DNA from: Planococcus halocryophilus
GTDB lineage: Bacteria; Bacillota; Bacilli; Bacillales_A; Planococcaceae
Reading direction: 5' to 3'
Length of the DNA: 64,000 nt
Assembly: GCF_022489025.1 (NCBI RefSeq)
Contig: NZ_JAKVTG010000017.1
Coordinates: forward strand, 1 to 64,000
The translations under genes were made by a program, and so were the position numbers. Of this stretch, positions 38,480 through 47,012 are shown piece by piece (positions within the stretch are counted from its first letter, which is position 1; every line of letters begins with the position of its first letter). Below the pieces are notes generated by a model that made no database searches, was not told where the DNA came from, and saw only the letters and a list, made by a program, of their open reading frames with translations.

Positions 38480-38508
38480 TTGTGAAAGTTATCACAATCA
38501 GCTATACT
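38480..38508 (+). promoter_or_regulatory. yutJ promoter overlapping a Rex-like operator
   Basis: TTGTGA (38480-38485), a 17-bp spacer and TATACT (38503-38508). TTGTGAAAGTTATCACAA (38480-38497) matches the Rex consensus TTGTGAA-N4-TTCACAA with one mismatch and covers the -35 box. Rex represses when NADH is low and leaves when NADH is high. Confidence 0.75.
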
Positions 38509-38555
38509 CATATGTGAGAAATTGATCTGACAGACGAAATTTAAAGGAGATTTTT

Positions 38556-39623
38556 ATGCGAAAACTAGTCTTACTTGGAGGCGGATACGGCAATATGCGA
38601 ATCTTACTTCGTTTATTGCCAACCAGCTTACCACAAGATACCGAAATCATTCTGATTGACCGTACCCCTTTCCACAGTATGAAGACAGAATTTTATGCGT
38701 TAGCGGCCGGGACAGAGTCGGACCATGAAGTCCGTGTACCTTTTCCAGAACACGAGCGCTTAACGCTTGTTAATGGTGAAATATTGGAAATCGGTCTTCA
38801 AGAAAAGTGCATTTTTATGGAAAATGGTGACCGTATTGCATATGATGATTTAGTTATTGGTTTAGGTTGTGAAGATAAATATCATAACGTTCCAGGAGCT
38901 GATGAATTTACGTACAGTATTCAAACAATCGGTAAATCGCGTGCGACTTATCAAGCTTTGCTTGGCTTGCCTGCAGGTGCAGTAGTAGGTGTCGTAGGAG
39001 CAGGTTTAAGTGGGATTGAGTTAGCTAGTGAATTGCGTGAAAGCCGAAAAGACTTGAACATTAAGTTGTTTGACCGCAGTCCTCGGATTTTACGTGATTT
39101 CCCTGAACGCTTAAGTAATTTTGTGAAAAACTGGTTCGAAAACCATAATGTTGACGTGGTATCAAATTCAAATATTACGCAAGTTGAACCGAAACTGCTC
39201 CACAATCATGAAGAAACGATTCCTGTAGATGCAGTTGTTTGGACAGCTGGTATTCAGCCTGTTAAACCGGTTCGTGATTTGGGTCTTGAATGTGACACTA
39301 CTGGACGAGTAGTAATCAACCAATATCATCAATTACCAAATGATGATCATGTTTATGTGGTAGGAGATTGTGCTGCTTTACCTATGGCTCCTTCTGCACA
39401 GTTAGCAGAGGAACAAGCAGAGCAAATCGTCAAAATATTAAAAGCAATTTGGAAAGAAGAACCACTACCTGAAACAATGCCTGAAATTAAGTTAAAAGGA
39501 TTCCTCGGTTCATTAGGGAAAAAGCAAGGATTTGCTTATTTAGCAGATCGTACAGTTACAGGCCGCATTGCCCGTTTGATGAAATCTGGCGTATTGTGGA
39601 TGTACAAATGGCATAATGGTTAA
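38556..39623 (+). CDS. yutJ: NDH-2-like FAD-dependent NAD(P)H oxidoreductase YutJ
   Basis: A 355-residue pyridine-nucleotide-disulfide-type flavoprotein. The FAD Rossmann motif is LLGGGYGNMR, the NAD motif GVVGAGLSGIE, and the FAD pyrophosphate motif VYVVGDCAALP. It is shorter than canonical NDH-2 (about 400) such as yumB in this window and lacks part of the C-terminal membrane anchor. The Rex-like box at its promoter fits a role in NADH oxidation. Confidence 0.85.
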   Translation: MRKLVLLGGGYGNMRILLRLLPTSLPQDTEIILIDRTPFHSMKTEFYALAAGTESDHEVRVPFPEHERLTLVNGEILEIGLQEKCIFMENGDRIAYDDLVIGLGCEDKYHNVPGADEFTYSIQTIGKSRATYQALLGLPAGAVVGVVGAGLSGIELASELRESRKDLNIKLFDRSPRILRDFPERLSNFVKNWFENHNVDVVSNSNITQVEPKLLHNHEETIPVDAVVWTAGIQPVKPVRDLGLECDTTGRVVINQYHQLPNDDHVYVVGDCAALPMAPSAQLAEEQAEQIVKILKAIWKEEPLPETMPEIKLKGFLGSLGKKQGFAYLADRTVTGRIARLMKSGVLWMYKWHNG

Positions 39624-39637
39624 TTTAAAGCACGTAG

Positions 39638-39680
39638 ACTGTAGGCAAACTTGATTTACTCAAGTTGTCTACAGTTTTTT
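39638..39680 (+). terminator. Terminator of yutJ
   Basis: ACTGTAG and CTACAGT with inner ACTTGA/TCAAGT stem, followed by TTTTTT. Confidence 0.85.
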
Positions 39681-39693
39681 ATGTAAGTAGATT

Positions 39694-39731
39694 GCTAAAA
39701 GGTTTTGGAATATGTCTATTCCAAAACCTTT
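39694..39731 (-). terminator. Terminator of yuzD
   Basis: AAAGGTTTTGGAATA and TATTCCAAAACCTTT form a perfect 15-bp stem; the minus strand then reads TTTTAG. Confidence 0.82.
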
Positions 39732-39739
39732 CTTCGCTT

Positions 39740-40066
39740 TTATTCAACTTCTGAAAAACCATGTTTTTCAAGTTCGCGATAAACAGGTTTTAACTGTACA
39801 TAACCTTCTCCAACAACTTCACCTTCAACTAAAACTAAAGGATAGAAAAATTCATCGTCCATAATACGTTGTGCATAATCTTTTTGATGATCAATTTCAA
39901 TCGGTTTCTCAATATCGATATAGGTAATTGAAAATGGTTGATCTTTGTATTTTCTTGAGATGGCGGCTTCTAGCCACTCATAAGTATCAATTGACGAAGG
40001 TGCATTGACACAACTTGCACAAATAACATCGGTTCCGTAGACTTCTATAGATAATTTCTTCTTCAT
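39740..40066 (-). CDS. yuzD: YuzD, DUF1462 thioredoxin-like protein
   Basis: A 108-residue protein of the YuzD family with a thioredoxin-like fold and a CASC motif near Cys12-Cys15. YuzD neighbours the NifU-like gene, suggesting an Fe-S or redox role, but its activity is unknown. Start: ATG at 40066 with AGGGGG before it; the longer frame to 40114 lacks a site. It diverges from yutI. Confidence 0.86.
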   Translation of the reverse strand: MKKKLSIEVYGTDVICASCVNAPSSIDTYEWLEAAISRKYKDQPFSITYIDIEKPIEIDHQKDYAQRIMDDEFFYPLVLVEGEVVGEGYVQLKPVYRELEKHGFSEVE

Positions 40067-40148
40067 AATTTGGACCCCCTGTGAATTCATTAGTGGCTTT
40101 TTCCCGCTAATCACATTATAATGATTATAATGAAAGGAGTCGATATAA

Positions 40149-40385
40149 ATGACTGAAGCTTTGCTAGAAGATCAAGTAATGGAAGTCTTAGATAAATTAC
40201 GTCCATTCCTTTTGCGTGATGGGGGAGACTGTGAACTTGTTGATATAGAGGATGGTATCGTAAAACTTCGTTTACTCGGCGCATGCGGAAGCTGCCCAAG
40301 TTCGACCATTACATTAAAAGCAGGAATTGAACGCGCGTTAGTGGAAGAAGTTCCTGGAATCGTAGAAGTAGAACAAGTATTTTAA
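40149..40385 (+). CDS. yutI: NifU C-terminal-domain Fe-S carrier YutI
   Basis: A 78-residue NfuA/NifU-C domain. GACGSCPSS (Cys46 and Cys49) is the motif that bridges a [4Fe-4S] cluster between two subunits, carrying clusters to apo-proteins. AAAGGAG precedes the ATG. It has its own terminator. Confidence 0.93.
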   Translation: MTEALLEDQVMEVLDKLRPFLLRDGGDCELVDIEDGIVKLRLLGACGSCPSSTITLKAGIERALVEEVPGIVEVEQVF

Positions 40386-40390
40386 ATGCT

Positions 40391-40415
40391 AAGGGACCTT
40401 TTAGGTCTCTTTTTC
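40391..40415 (+). terminator. Terminator of yutI
   Basis: AGGGACC and GGTCTCT form the stem with one G-U pair, followed by TTTT. Confidence 0.7.
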
Positions 40416-40530
40416 AATATATATAAATGGAAGTAATTATTCTTAGTTCGATAGCCTTTTAATTTAAGGTCAACGGCTTGAAAAATGATGGAAATGATTG
40501 CTATGATAGAGACAGAGGAAGGTGATCAGA

Positions 40531-40893
40531 TTGTCAGAAGTAGTTGAAATTACAGAAGCAGCCTCATTCCAGATTAAAGAAATGATGCGTCACAACGAAG
40601 AAGAAGGTTCCTATTTGCGCGTTGCCGTTAAAGGTGGCGGATGTAGTGGATTAACATATGGTATGGGGTTTGAAAAAGAAAAAACGAATGAAGATGACCG
40701 TTACGAACAATTTGATATTCCGATTTTAATTGCGAAAGAAGATGCTCCGATTCTTCAAGGTACTGTGGTCGATTACAAGCAGTCCTTAATGGGTGGCGGA
40801 TTTACAATTGAAAACCCAAATGCCATTGCATCTTGCGGTTGTGGAACATCATTCCGTACAGCTAAAAAAGAAGGTACTCCTGAAAATTGTTAA
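40531..40893 (+). CDS. yutM: A-type Fe-S carrier (IscA/ErpA/HesB family)
   Basis: A 120-residue A-type carrier with the three conserved cysteines Cys38 (GGGCSGL) and Cys102, Cys104 (ASCGCGTSF). It receives clusters from SufBC2D and passes them to targets such as LipA. Start: TTG 40531, about 7-11 bases after the purine-rich site GAGGAAGGTG; GTG 40522 lies within it. The symbol is that of the B. subtilis homologue. Confidence 0.92.
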   Translation: MSEVVEITEAASFQIKEMMRHNEEEGSYLRVAVKGGGCSGLTYGMGFEKEKTNEDDRYEQFDIPILIAKEDAPILQGTVVDYKQSLMGGGFTIENPNAIASCGCGTSFRTAKKEGTPENC

Positions 40894-40919
40894 AAGTCGG
40901 TCACAAACCGGCTTTTTTC
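40892..40919 (+). terminator. Terminator of the A-type carrier gene
   Basis: AAGTCGGT CACAA ACCGGCTT followed by TTTT. The stem begins just after the stop codon. Confidence 0.85.
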
Positions 40920-41066
40920 TTGTGGATAAGTCTAGGTTAAACGTATTATTCGGTTGAAATCATCGAGTAATAGGTCTAATATAGAGGATAGATGTTTATC
41001 GATGCGTCAAGGTTTTACCGTTTTGACAATATTCGATTAAAAAATGACTTGAAGGTGGTTGCGATT

Positions 41067-42284
41067 GTGTTGAAAAGACCGTCAATATTAGTATTAGGTG
41101 CAGGTTACGGTGGATTAACTACTGTAGTAAACTTGCAAAAAGTTCTGGATACAGATGCTGCAGACATAACATTGATTAACAAAAACGAATATCATTACGA
41201 AAGCACATGGCTTCACGAAGCAGCTGCAGGTACATTACTTCCTGAGCAAGTGCGCTACGACATTAAAGATGTAATCGATAGTGTCAAAGTAAAATTTGTG
41301 CAAGCGACTGTTGAAGCAATTGACGTAGTCGGCAAAAAAGTTACGACAGATAATGGCGAATTTACATATGACTATATTGTCATCGCTCTTGGCTTCGAAG
41401 GTGAAACTTTCGGAATTGAAGGTCTTGATAAATATGCATTATCAATTGCTAACGTAAAAGCTGCACGTTACATCCGTGAGCACATTGAATTCCAATTTGC
41501 GACGTGGTCTGCAGAGCCAGTAAAAGACGACAGCCGTTTAACGATTATCGTTGGAGGAGCTGGATTTACGGGCATCGAATTCCTTGGTGAATTGGCTAAC
41601 CGTGTACCTGAACTTTGCAAAGAGTACGATGTTCCAAATGAAAAAGTTCGTGTTGTATGTGTAGAAGCTGCACCAATGGTATTACCTGGGTTTGATCCAG
41701 AACTAGTAAACTATGCAGTCGGCCATTTAGAGTCTAAAGGCATTGAATTCTCAATTGGTACGCCGGTTGTAGAAGCAACTCCAGAAGGCGTTAAAATCAA
41801 AAAAGGCGAAGATGAGTTTGAATTCATCAAAGCTGGTACAGTTGTTTGGGCTGCAGGTATTCGTGGCAACAAATTAATTGAAGCTACAGCTATTGAAAAC
41901 ATGCGCGCTCGCGTTAAAGTTGAAAAAGATCTACGTGCTCCAGGTTACGATGATGTATTCATCATTGGTGATTGTGCATTGATGATCAACGAAGAAACAA
42001 ATCGTCCGTATCCACCAACTGCACAGATTGCTATGCAGCAAGGGGAAGTTGTGGCGAAAAACTTAAAAGCGTTAATGAGCAATGACACAACAGTTGAATT
42101 TGTTCCAGATCTTAAAGGAACGGTTTGCTCACTTGGTGAAGATGATGCGATCGGCGTTGTTTTTGGCAAAAAAGTAACTGGCAAACGAGCTTCATTCATG
42201 AAAAAAATGATTGATAACCGTGCGTTATTTATGATTGGCGGACCGATGCTCGTGATGAAAAAAGGTAAATTCAACGTTCTATAA
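41067..42284 (+). CDS. yumB: Type II NADH dehydrogenase YumB
   Basis: A 405-residue NDH-2: the FAD motif [11 protein letters not shown], the NAD motif [16 protein letters not shown], and the C-terminal FAD motif FIIGDCALM. The C-terminal hydrophobic region ([19 protein letters not shown]) anchors it to the membrane. It oxidises NADH and reduces menaquinone without pumping ions, complementing the Mrp antiporter downstream in energy balance. Start: GTG 41067, 8 bases after GAAGGTGG; the ORF to 40992 has no ribosome site. Confidence 0.9.
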   Translation: MLKRPSILVLGAGYGGLTTVVNLQKVLDTDAADITLINKNEYHYESTWLHEAAAGTLLPEQVRYDIKDVIDSVKVKFVQATVEAIDVVGKKVTTDNGEFTYDYIVIALGFEGETFGIEGLDKYALSIANVKAARYIREHIEFQFATWSAEPVKDDSRLTIIVGGAGFTGIEFLGELANRVPELCKEYDVPNEKVRVVCVEAAPMVLPGFDPELVNYAVGHLESKGIEFSIGTPVVEATPEGVKIKKGEDEFEFIKAGTVVWAAGIRGNKLIEATAIENMRARVKVEKDLRAPGYDDVFIIGDCALMINEETNRPYPPTAQIAMQQGEVVAKNLKALMSNDTTVEFVPDLKGTVCSLGEDDAIGVVFGKKVTGKRASFMKKMIDNRALFMIGGPMLVMKKGKFNVL

Positions 42285-42296
42285 GCTGTACATTCA

Positions 42297-42325
42297 AAAG
42301 CTCCCTTTGCGGGGAGCTTTTTTTT
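42297..42325 (+). terminator. Terminator of yumB
   Basis: AAAAGCTCCC TTTGC GGGGAGCTTTT with a T-run. Confidence 0.92.
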
Positions 42326-42377
42326 GTAATTTTAGAGCATCTTCATTAAACGATTTTTAGCAGAAAGAGGGATGTTT

Positions 42378-42875
42378 GTGGCAACTAATAAGCGCGGAAA
42401 TGTTTGGTTAGGTGCAGCCGGACTTGTCGTAAATTCAAAAGGCGAGTGGCTCGTTGTAAAAAAGAGATATGGCGGTCTGCATGGGAAGTGGTCATTGCCT
42501 GCCGGGTTTGTGCAAGGCAATGAAACAATTGATCAGGCGGCTTTGAGAGAAGTTAAAGAAGAAACCGGAATTGACTGCGAGATGATCGAACTGATTGGAT
42601 TTCGTTCTGGAGTTCTTCAAGAAAAAATTAGCGATAACATGGCCATATTCTTATTGAAAGCGATAAATGAGAAACAGCCTGTAGTGGCACAATTATCTGA
42701 GTTGTATTCAGCAGATTGGTTATCCCCTAAAGAACTATCCACTGGTGGAGAAGCATCTGTAATGCTTGTTGAAATGGCTTCCTATTCATTAGAAAAAGGG
42801 TTAACACCTATAAGTCATGTAGATCCAGGAAAAGTTTTTGGTTATTCAGACTACAAATTATTTTTTAGAAAATAG
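42378..42875 (+). CDS. Nudix hydrolase
   Basis: A 165-residue protein with the Nudix box at G-x5-E-x7-REVKEETGID (about 45-67) and ADWLSPKEL later. It may hydrolyse ADP-ribose- or CoA-like substrates; unspecified. Start: GTG 42378, 6 bases after GAAAGAGGG; ATG 42372 abuts that site. A second Nudix gene lies at 3056. Confidence 0.85.
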   Translation: MATNKRGNVWLGAAGLVVNSKGEWLVVKKRYGGLHGKWSLPAGFVQGNETIDQAALREVKEETGIDCEMIELIGFRSGVLQEKISDNMAIFLLKAINEKQPVVAQLSELYSADWLSPKELSTGGEASVMLVEMASYSLEKGLTPISHVDPGKVFGYSDYKLFFRK

Positions 42876-42916
42876 CAGCTAACCAAATAAAATTAAAAAA
42901 ATCAAGAAAATATTGA

Positions 42917-42930
42917 TGATAGCGTTTACA
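42917..42930. promoter_or_regulatory. CcpA cre site before yuiA
   Basis: TGATAGCGTTTACA fits the cre consensus TGWNANCGNTNWCA at all defined positions. It lies 16 bp upstream of the yuiA -35 box, a position common for carbon-dependent activation. Confidence 0.65.
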
Positions 42931-42945
42931 TACAAGCTTTATCTA

Positions 42946-42974
42946 TTGCGCTCTGGATAAAGTCGTGCTATATT
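42946..42974 (+). promoter_or_regulatory. Sigma-A promoter of yuiA
   Basis: TTGCGC (42946-42951), 17-bp spacer, TATATT (42969-42974). Confidence 0.65.
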
Positions 42975-43014
42975 ATCAGAATATTACAAACAAGAATAGA
43001 AGGAGGTGTTTCAA

Positions 43015-43140
43015 ATGACAATCTTTAAAAAGGATAAAAATGTCAAAAATTGCCCATATTGTTCAGGACAAGGCTACTTTCAATTACGACTGGGTGGTTC
43101 AGAAACGTGCTCCTGCTGTTCGGGTTCAGGGAAAAAATAA
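43015..43140 (+). CDS. yuiA: YuiA, 41-aa DnaJ-type zinc-ribbon miniprotein
   Basis: A 41-residue protein with two CxxCxGxG motifs (Cys13-Cys16 and Cys32-Cys35), the repeats of the DnaJ zinc-finger domain. Four cysteines can bind one zinc. Annotated YuiA proteins of Bacillales share this layout. AAGGAGGTG precedes the ATG. A terminator follows at 43153-43186. Confidence 0.82.
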   Translation: MTIFKKDKNVKNCPYCSGQGYFQLRLGGSETCSCCSGSGKK

Positions 43141-43152
43141 TTGTTTGATGAT

Positions 43153-43186
43153 GGCGAATGGAGAGAAAGATTCCGTTCGCTTTTTT
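43153..43186 (+). terminator. Terminator of yuiA
   Basis: GCGAATGGA and TTCCGTTCGC pair with one mismatch, followed by TTTTTTG. Confidence 0.75.
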
Positions 43187-43322
43187 GTTTGTGGAAATTT
43201 TGCAAAGGAGTTGGCTTCTGCTATGTATCATAAGTGACAAAGCAATGAACTCTGTACAGTTGGATTGAAAGCCTTTGTTTTTTCGGTTAAACTGATGAAA
43301 GGAATAACGGAGGTTAGAATTC

Positions 43323-43652
43323 ATGAACAGTTCATTTACGATTGTGCAATTGATTATTTCGATGTTGCTTTTTTATGTTATGTTCTTCGGAATTGGTTTT
43401 TTATTGAATATGTTACTTCGGATGACTTGGCTAATGGCTGTTGTTTATCCGGTAGTCATTTTATTGGTTGTGGATGATGTGGGCATATTTGATTATTTCA
43501 CTAATCCAGGTGAATCTTTCGCAATGCTTGGAGACACCATTACATCTATGACTGGCAGTGACATTGCTGTTTTGCTTGCTGGTTGGGCAGGCGCGATCAC
43601 GTCAGGTTTTGTTATGAAAATTTTACGCAAAATGGGTTATCAAATGTTTTAA
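43323..43652 (+). CDS. yuiB: YuiB membrane protein
   Basis: A 109-residue protein with three membrane segments (about 6-30, 32-54 and 80-100). YuiB family, function unknown; it commonly follows yuiA. A CGGAGG site lies before the ATG. Partial read-through from the yuiA promoter is possible. Confidence 0.82.
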   Translation: MNSSFTIVQLIISMLLFYVMFFGIGFLLNMLLRMTWLMAVVYPVVILLVVDDVGIFDYFTNPGESFAMLGDTITSMTGSDIAVLLAGWAGAITSGFVMKILRKMGYQMF

Positions 43653-43654
43653 AA

Positions 43655-43692
43655 AAATCGCCGATCCGGTAAAACGGATCGGCGATTTTTAC
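43655..43692. terminator. Bidirectional terminator between yuiB and yuiD
   Basis: AAATCGCCGATCC and GGATCGGCGATTT form a perfect 13-bp stem, A-rich before and T-rich after. Confidence 0.92.
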
Positions 43693-43705
43693 GTTAATGT
43701 AATGG

Positions 43706-44182
43706 TTATCTAAGTATGCCGTAAACGATAAAGGAAATGGCAATTCCTGTTAAAGCACCCATAAACACTTCACTTGGTTTATGACCGAGCAAAGTTTTAA
43801 GTTCTTGAATTTTTTCTTCTTCTTTTTTCTGTGGCCATTTTCTCGTCTCTTCCATGAAAATATAGATGTCTTGTCGCATTTTGTTGATAGTCAAGGCTTG
43901 TTGACCTGCTTGGAACCGGACACCAGTAGCATCATACATAGTGATAACTGCAAACATAGTAGAAACCGCAAAAATCGTTGAAGATACGCCGTGTTCAAAA
44001 GCGACTGCAGTTGTTAAAGAGGTAACCGCAGCTGAATGGGAACTCGGCATGCCTCCAGTTGAAGAAAAAAGCTTCCAATCAAGTTCTCTTGTTACAGCGT
44101 ACTGAATCGGAATTTTGATAAATTGAGCAAAGACAATTGCAAATAACGCAATCATAAGAGGGAGGTTTGAGAAAATTTCCAT
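43706..44182 (-). CDS. yuiD: Divergent PAP2 (acid phosphatase/vanadium-dependent) family protein YuiD
   Basis: A 158-residue membrane protein with about four helices and the divergent PAP2 signatures GGMPSSHSAAVTSL and YDATGVRFQAGQQA. These replace the normal phosphatase motifs; the family may still bind or cleave phospholipid phosphates. It diverges from pepA. Confidence 0.88.
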   Translation of the reverse strand: MEIFSNLPLMIALFAIVFAQFIKIPIQYAVTRELDWKLFSSTGGMPSSHSAAVTSLTTAVAFEHGVSSTIFAVSTMFAVITMYDATGVRFQAGQQALTINKMRQDIYIFMEETRKWPQKKEEEKIQELKTLLGHKPSEVFMGALTGIAISFIVYGILR

Positions 44183-44332
44183 GTGGTGTCACAGCCTTTC
44201 TGTCTAAATATGTTCTCTTAGTATATCATAGACAAGAAAATGTCAGGACTGTTTTATTCCTTCGTAACACGAACTACTCGAATGCCGGATTAAGTGCTAC
44301 ACTTACAGAGAACGTATAAAAGGAGGAGTTTT

Positions 44333-45826
44333 ATGCAAATCGAATTACACCAACATTCATATGACAATGGAGCAGAAATCCTCGTTGTCGGTTTAAGCCG
44401 TCATCCTGAGAACAGCAAAGGATGGGACGATTTCGCGAAACGATTTGATGGCAAATTGGAAAGTTGGACAAAACAAGATTTATCATATGATTTAAAATCT
44501 GTCATTACGTATCCTACACTTTCTGGCGCAATTCCACGCGTATTGTTTATCGGATTAAACGACCGGAAAAAGTTAACTGAAGAAGATCTCCGTTCTTGCT
44601 TTGGTTTAGTCGGCAAAGAACTAGCGAAGAAAAAAATTAAACACGCAGCGGTTTATATGGAGTCATTTGAAAACGACTCGATTAACAGTGAAGATGTTGC
44701 TTATTTAGCTTCTGAAGCGATTACATTGGGAGGCTATAGCTTTGATGATTACAAAACAACATCAAATGAAACCCAAGTAAAATTGGAAACCTTAACTTTC
44801 CTAGCAGAAGAAGTGCAAGAAGATGTGGAAGCAGCAGCAACAGTAGGGGCTATTTTTGGCCAGTCTGTTAACGATGCTCGAACACTTGTTAATATGCCTG
44901 CAAATATTTTAACGGCAACAGCAATGGGCGAATACGCAAGAGAACTTGGGGAAACGTATGGCTTTGAAACAGATATTTTAGGAAAAGCAGAACTTGAAGA
45001 ACTCGGTATGGGAGCAATTCTTGCTGTCAACCAAGGTTCAACCGAAGAACCGCGTCTTATTGTCTTAAAATACAAAGCATCAGAAGGCTTTGAAGACCCA
45101 CTAGCGCTTGTTGGTAAAGGTATAACCTTTGATACTGGTGGTTACTCAATCAAGCCTAAAGACGGCATTGTAGGCATGAAAGGCGATATGGGTGGAGCTG
45201 CGGCAGTACTAGGTGCTATGAAAATCATTGGTGAACTTCAGCCAAAACAAAACGTTATCGCTGTTATTGCTTCGACAGACAATATGATTTCAGGCAATGC
45301 TTTCAAACCGGATGATGTTATTACCTCCATGAGTGGTAAAACGATTGAAATTTTAAATACCGATGCTGAAGGTCGTTTAGTATTGGCAGATTCTGTTAGC
45401 TATGCGAAACAACTGGGAGCAACAAAAATCGTTGATGTTGCAACGTTAACAGGTGGAGTTATTGTTGCGTTAGGTAAAGACAAAACAGGCGCCTTAACAA
45501 ACGACGAAGCCTTTTTTGAAACTTTCTTAGAAGCCTCTATGGAAAGTGGCGAATTTGTTTGGCGCTTGCCATTAACAGAAAGTGATAAAAAACGCATTCG
45601 CACAAGCAATGTAGCAGATTTGAACAACTCACCTGGGCGCGATGGTCATATGATTTTTGGCGGCGGATTTGTTGGGGAATTTGCAGGGGACACGCCTTGG
45701 ATTCATTTAGATATCGCAGGAACTTCAGATGCAGACAGCGCTCACGATCTTGGACCAAAAGGTGGTACGGGCGCGATGGTACGTACACTCGCGATGCTAG
45801 TTGAAAAAATGGCAGATGAGCAATAA
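44333..45826 (+). CDS. pepA: Leucyl aminopeptidase (M17)
   Basis: A 497-residue cytosolic dinuclear-metal aminopeptidase. The M17 signature NTDAEGRLVLAD holds metal-binding residues. Others lie in LVGKGITFDTGGYSIKP and the downstream GDMGGAA segment. It releases N-terminal residues from peptides. Start: ATG 44333 after AAAGGAGGAG. B. subtilis YuiE occupies the same place. Confidence 0.95.
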   Translation: MQIELHQHSYDNGAEILVVGLSRHPENSKGWDDFAKRFDGKLESWTKQDLSYDLKSVITYPTLSGAIPRVLFIGLNDRKKLTEEDLRSCFGLVGKELAKKKIKHAAVYMESFENDSINSEDVAYLASEAITLGGYSFDDYKTTSNETQVKLETLTFLAEEVQEDVEAAATVGAIFGQSVNDARTLVNMPANILTATAMGEYARELGETYGFETDILGKAELEELGMGAILAVNQGSTEEPRLIVLKYKASEGFEDPLALVGKGITFDTGGYSIKPKDGIVGMKGDMGGAAAVLGAMKIIGELQPKQNVIAVIASTDNMISGNAFKPDDVITSMSGKTIEILNTDAEGRLVLADSVSYAKQLGATKIVDVATLTGGVIVALGKDKTGALTNDEAFFETFLEASMESGEFVWRLPLTESDKKRIRTSNVADLNNSPGRDGHMIFGGGFVGEFAGDTPWIHLDIAGTSDADSAHDLGPKGGTGAMVRTLAMLVEKMADEQ

Positions 45827-45837
45827 AAAATTGAAAT

Positions 45838-45882
45838 AAAATAGCCAGCGAAAAGTAACATACTTTTCGCTGGCTATTTTTT
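45838..45882. terminator. Bidirectional terminator between pepA and mrpG
   Basis: AAAATAGCCAGCGAAAAGTA and its reverse complement flank ACA; T-rich on both outer sides. A perfect stem of about 20 bp. Confidence 0.95.
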
Positions 45883-46267
45883 ATTCTTCAGGCGTTTTGT
45901 TATTTAACAGTTTATCCTTTTTGTTTTTGATTGCGACTTTCATATCATCACGTACTGTTTCGTCAGCAACACTGATGCCGGACATATATGCAGCGCGTCC
46001 GATTAAATGTCCACCTACAGGAGCGGTAATAAACAAGAACGCAATCGCAATAATTAGCTGTGTATTGAATATACCTTCGATTAACCAAAAGTGGATAAAG
46101 GCAGCAAGCAATACACATAGGACACCAAGCGTAGAGCTCTTAGAAGCCGCGTGTGTGCGTGTATAAACATCTGGCAGGCGGATAAGACCAAGAGCCGTAA
46201 CCAAGCTAAATATGACCCCTGTGCTCATTAATACAATGATGACAATGTTAATTATGGTCGTTTCGAT
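45881..46267 (-). CDS. mrpG: Mrp Na+/H+ antiporter subunit G
   Basis: A membrane subunit with about three helices and the landmark GLIRLPDVYTRTHAASKSSTLG. Start uncertain: GGAG (minus strand, near 46277) lies inside every upstream TTG-started frame (46300, 46288), and alignment with known MrpG places the start right after it. No ATG, GTG or TTG is in frame there; ATC at 46267 fits spacing, giving 128 residues. Without it, the ATG at 46219-46228 would lose part of helix 1. Confidence 0.82.
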   Translation of the reverse strand: METTIINIVIIVLMSTGVIFSLVTALGLIRLPDVYTRTHAASKSSTLGVLCVLLAAFIHFWLIEGIFNTQLIIAIAFLFITAPVGGHLIGRAAYMSGISVADETVRDDMKVAIKNKKDKLLNNKTPEE

Positions 46268-46529
46268 CGAAAATCTCTCCTCTCTCAAGGAATTTCGCAA
46301 AAGCGGTCGTTCCGATAAAGGACAAGATGCTTAATAACAAGATGACTTCGAGAAAGAATTCTGTCTCGATGATTAAAGACAACAAAGCGATAATCGATAC
46401 CAGTGCAATACCGATTGCATCGAGTGCTACGACACGGTCGGCAATTGTTGGACCTTTAACAAGTCGGAAAAGAAGGCCAGTAAAGCCTAGGCTAACAAGA
46501 ATTAGCGAAACCCAGTAAAACGTCATCAT
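46248..46529 (-). CDS. mrpF: Mrp antiporter subunit F
   Basis: A 93-residue protein with three membrane helices and the family segment RLVKGPTIADRVVALDAIG. GGAGGTGAG lies before ATG-ATG. It overlaps mrpE by 4 bases and mrpG at its 3' end. Confidence 0.92.
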   Translation of the reverse strand: MMTFYWVSLILVSLGFTGLLFRLVKGPTIADRVVALDAIGIALVSIIALLSLIIETEFFLEVILLLSILSFIGTTAFAKFLERGEIFDRNDHN

Positions 46530-47005
46530 GGGCGGCTCACCTCCAAAATCGCACGTTCGAATGTATCTTTAATGGAATTGACGGCATCTTCAATGTCATC
46601 AAAGTCTAGCGCGTGAATATATAGTCTTTTCTGGTCATCTGAAATACCGACTACAAGTGTCCCTGGCGTTAACGTGATTAACGCAGATAACAATGTAATT
46701 TCCCAGTCTTCTTTTAACTCAGTTTCTAATTCGAAAATAGCAGGCTTTAAATTCATCTTCGGTTTAATCACAATAAACAAAACCTGCATACTCGATTTGA
46801 ATAATTCTTTAAGAAACAAGAAAAACAACGAAATTACTGCCCAAACTCTTGAAGTATAAAGCCGGTATGAAAAGAACCGGCGCATTAAAATAATGATACC
46901 AAGGCCAACTAGAAAACCAATCGCGAATCCTGATGGGCTAAAGGAAACGGTCATGAACATCCAGACAAAGGCCAAGAAGAAATTCAATAAAATTTGTAAA
47001 GCCAT
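46526..47005 (-). CDS. mrpE: Mrp antiporter subunit E
   Basis: A 159-residue subunit with N-terminal membrane helices and a C-terminal soluble part having LLSALITLTPGTLVVGIS and YIHALD. Required for stable assembly and activity of the complex. It begins 7 bases after mrpD. Confidence 0.93.
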   Translation of the reverse strand: MALQILLNFFLAFVWMFMTVSFSPSGFAIGFLVGLGIIILMRRFFSYRLYTSRVWAVISLFFLFLKELFKSSMQVLFIVIKPKMNLKPAIFELETELKEDWEITLLSALITLTPGTLVVGISDDQKRLYIHALDFDDIEDAVNSIKDTFERAILEVSRP

Positions 47006-47012
47006 ATGTCAC

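Noticed and set aside
43040..43237. 65-residue plus-strand ORF overlapping yuiA
   Set aside because: It is a frame shadow of yuiA, which has the strong ribosome site and the CxxCxGxG motifs; it also crosses the yuiA terminator.
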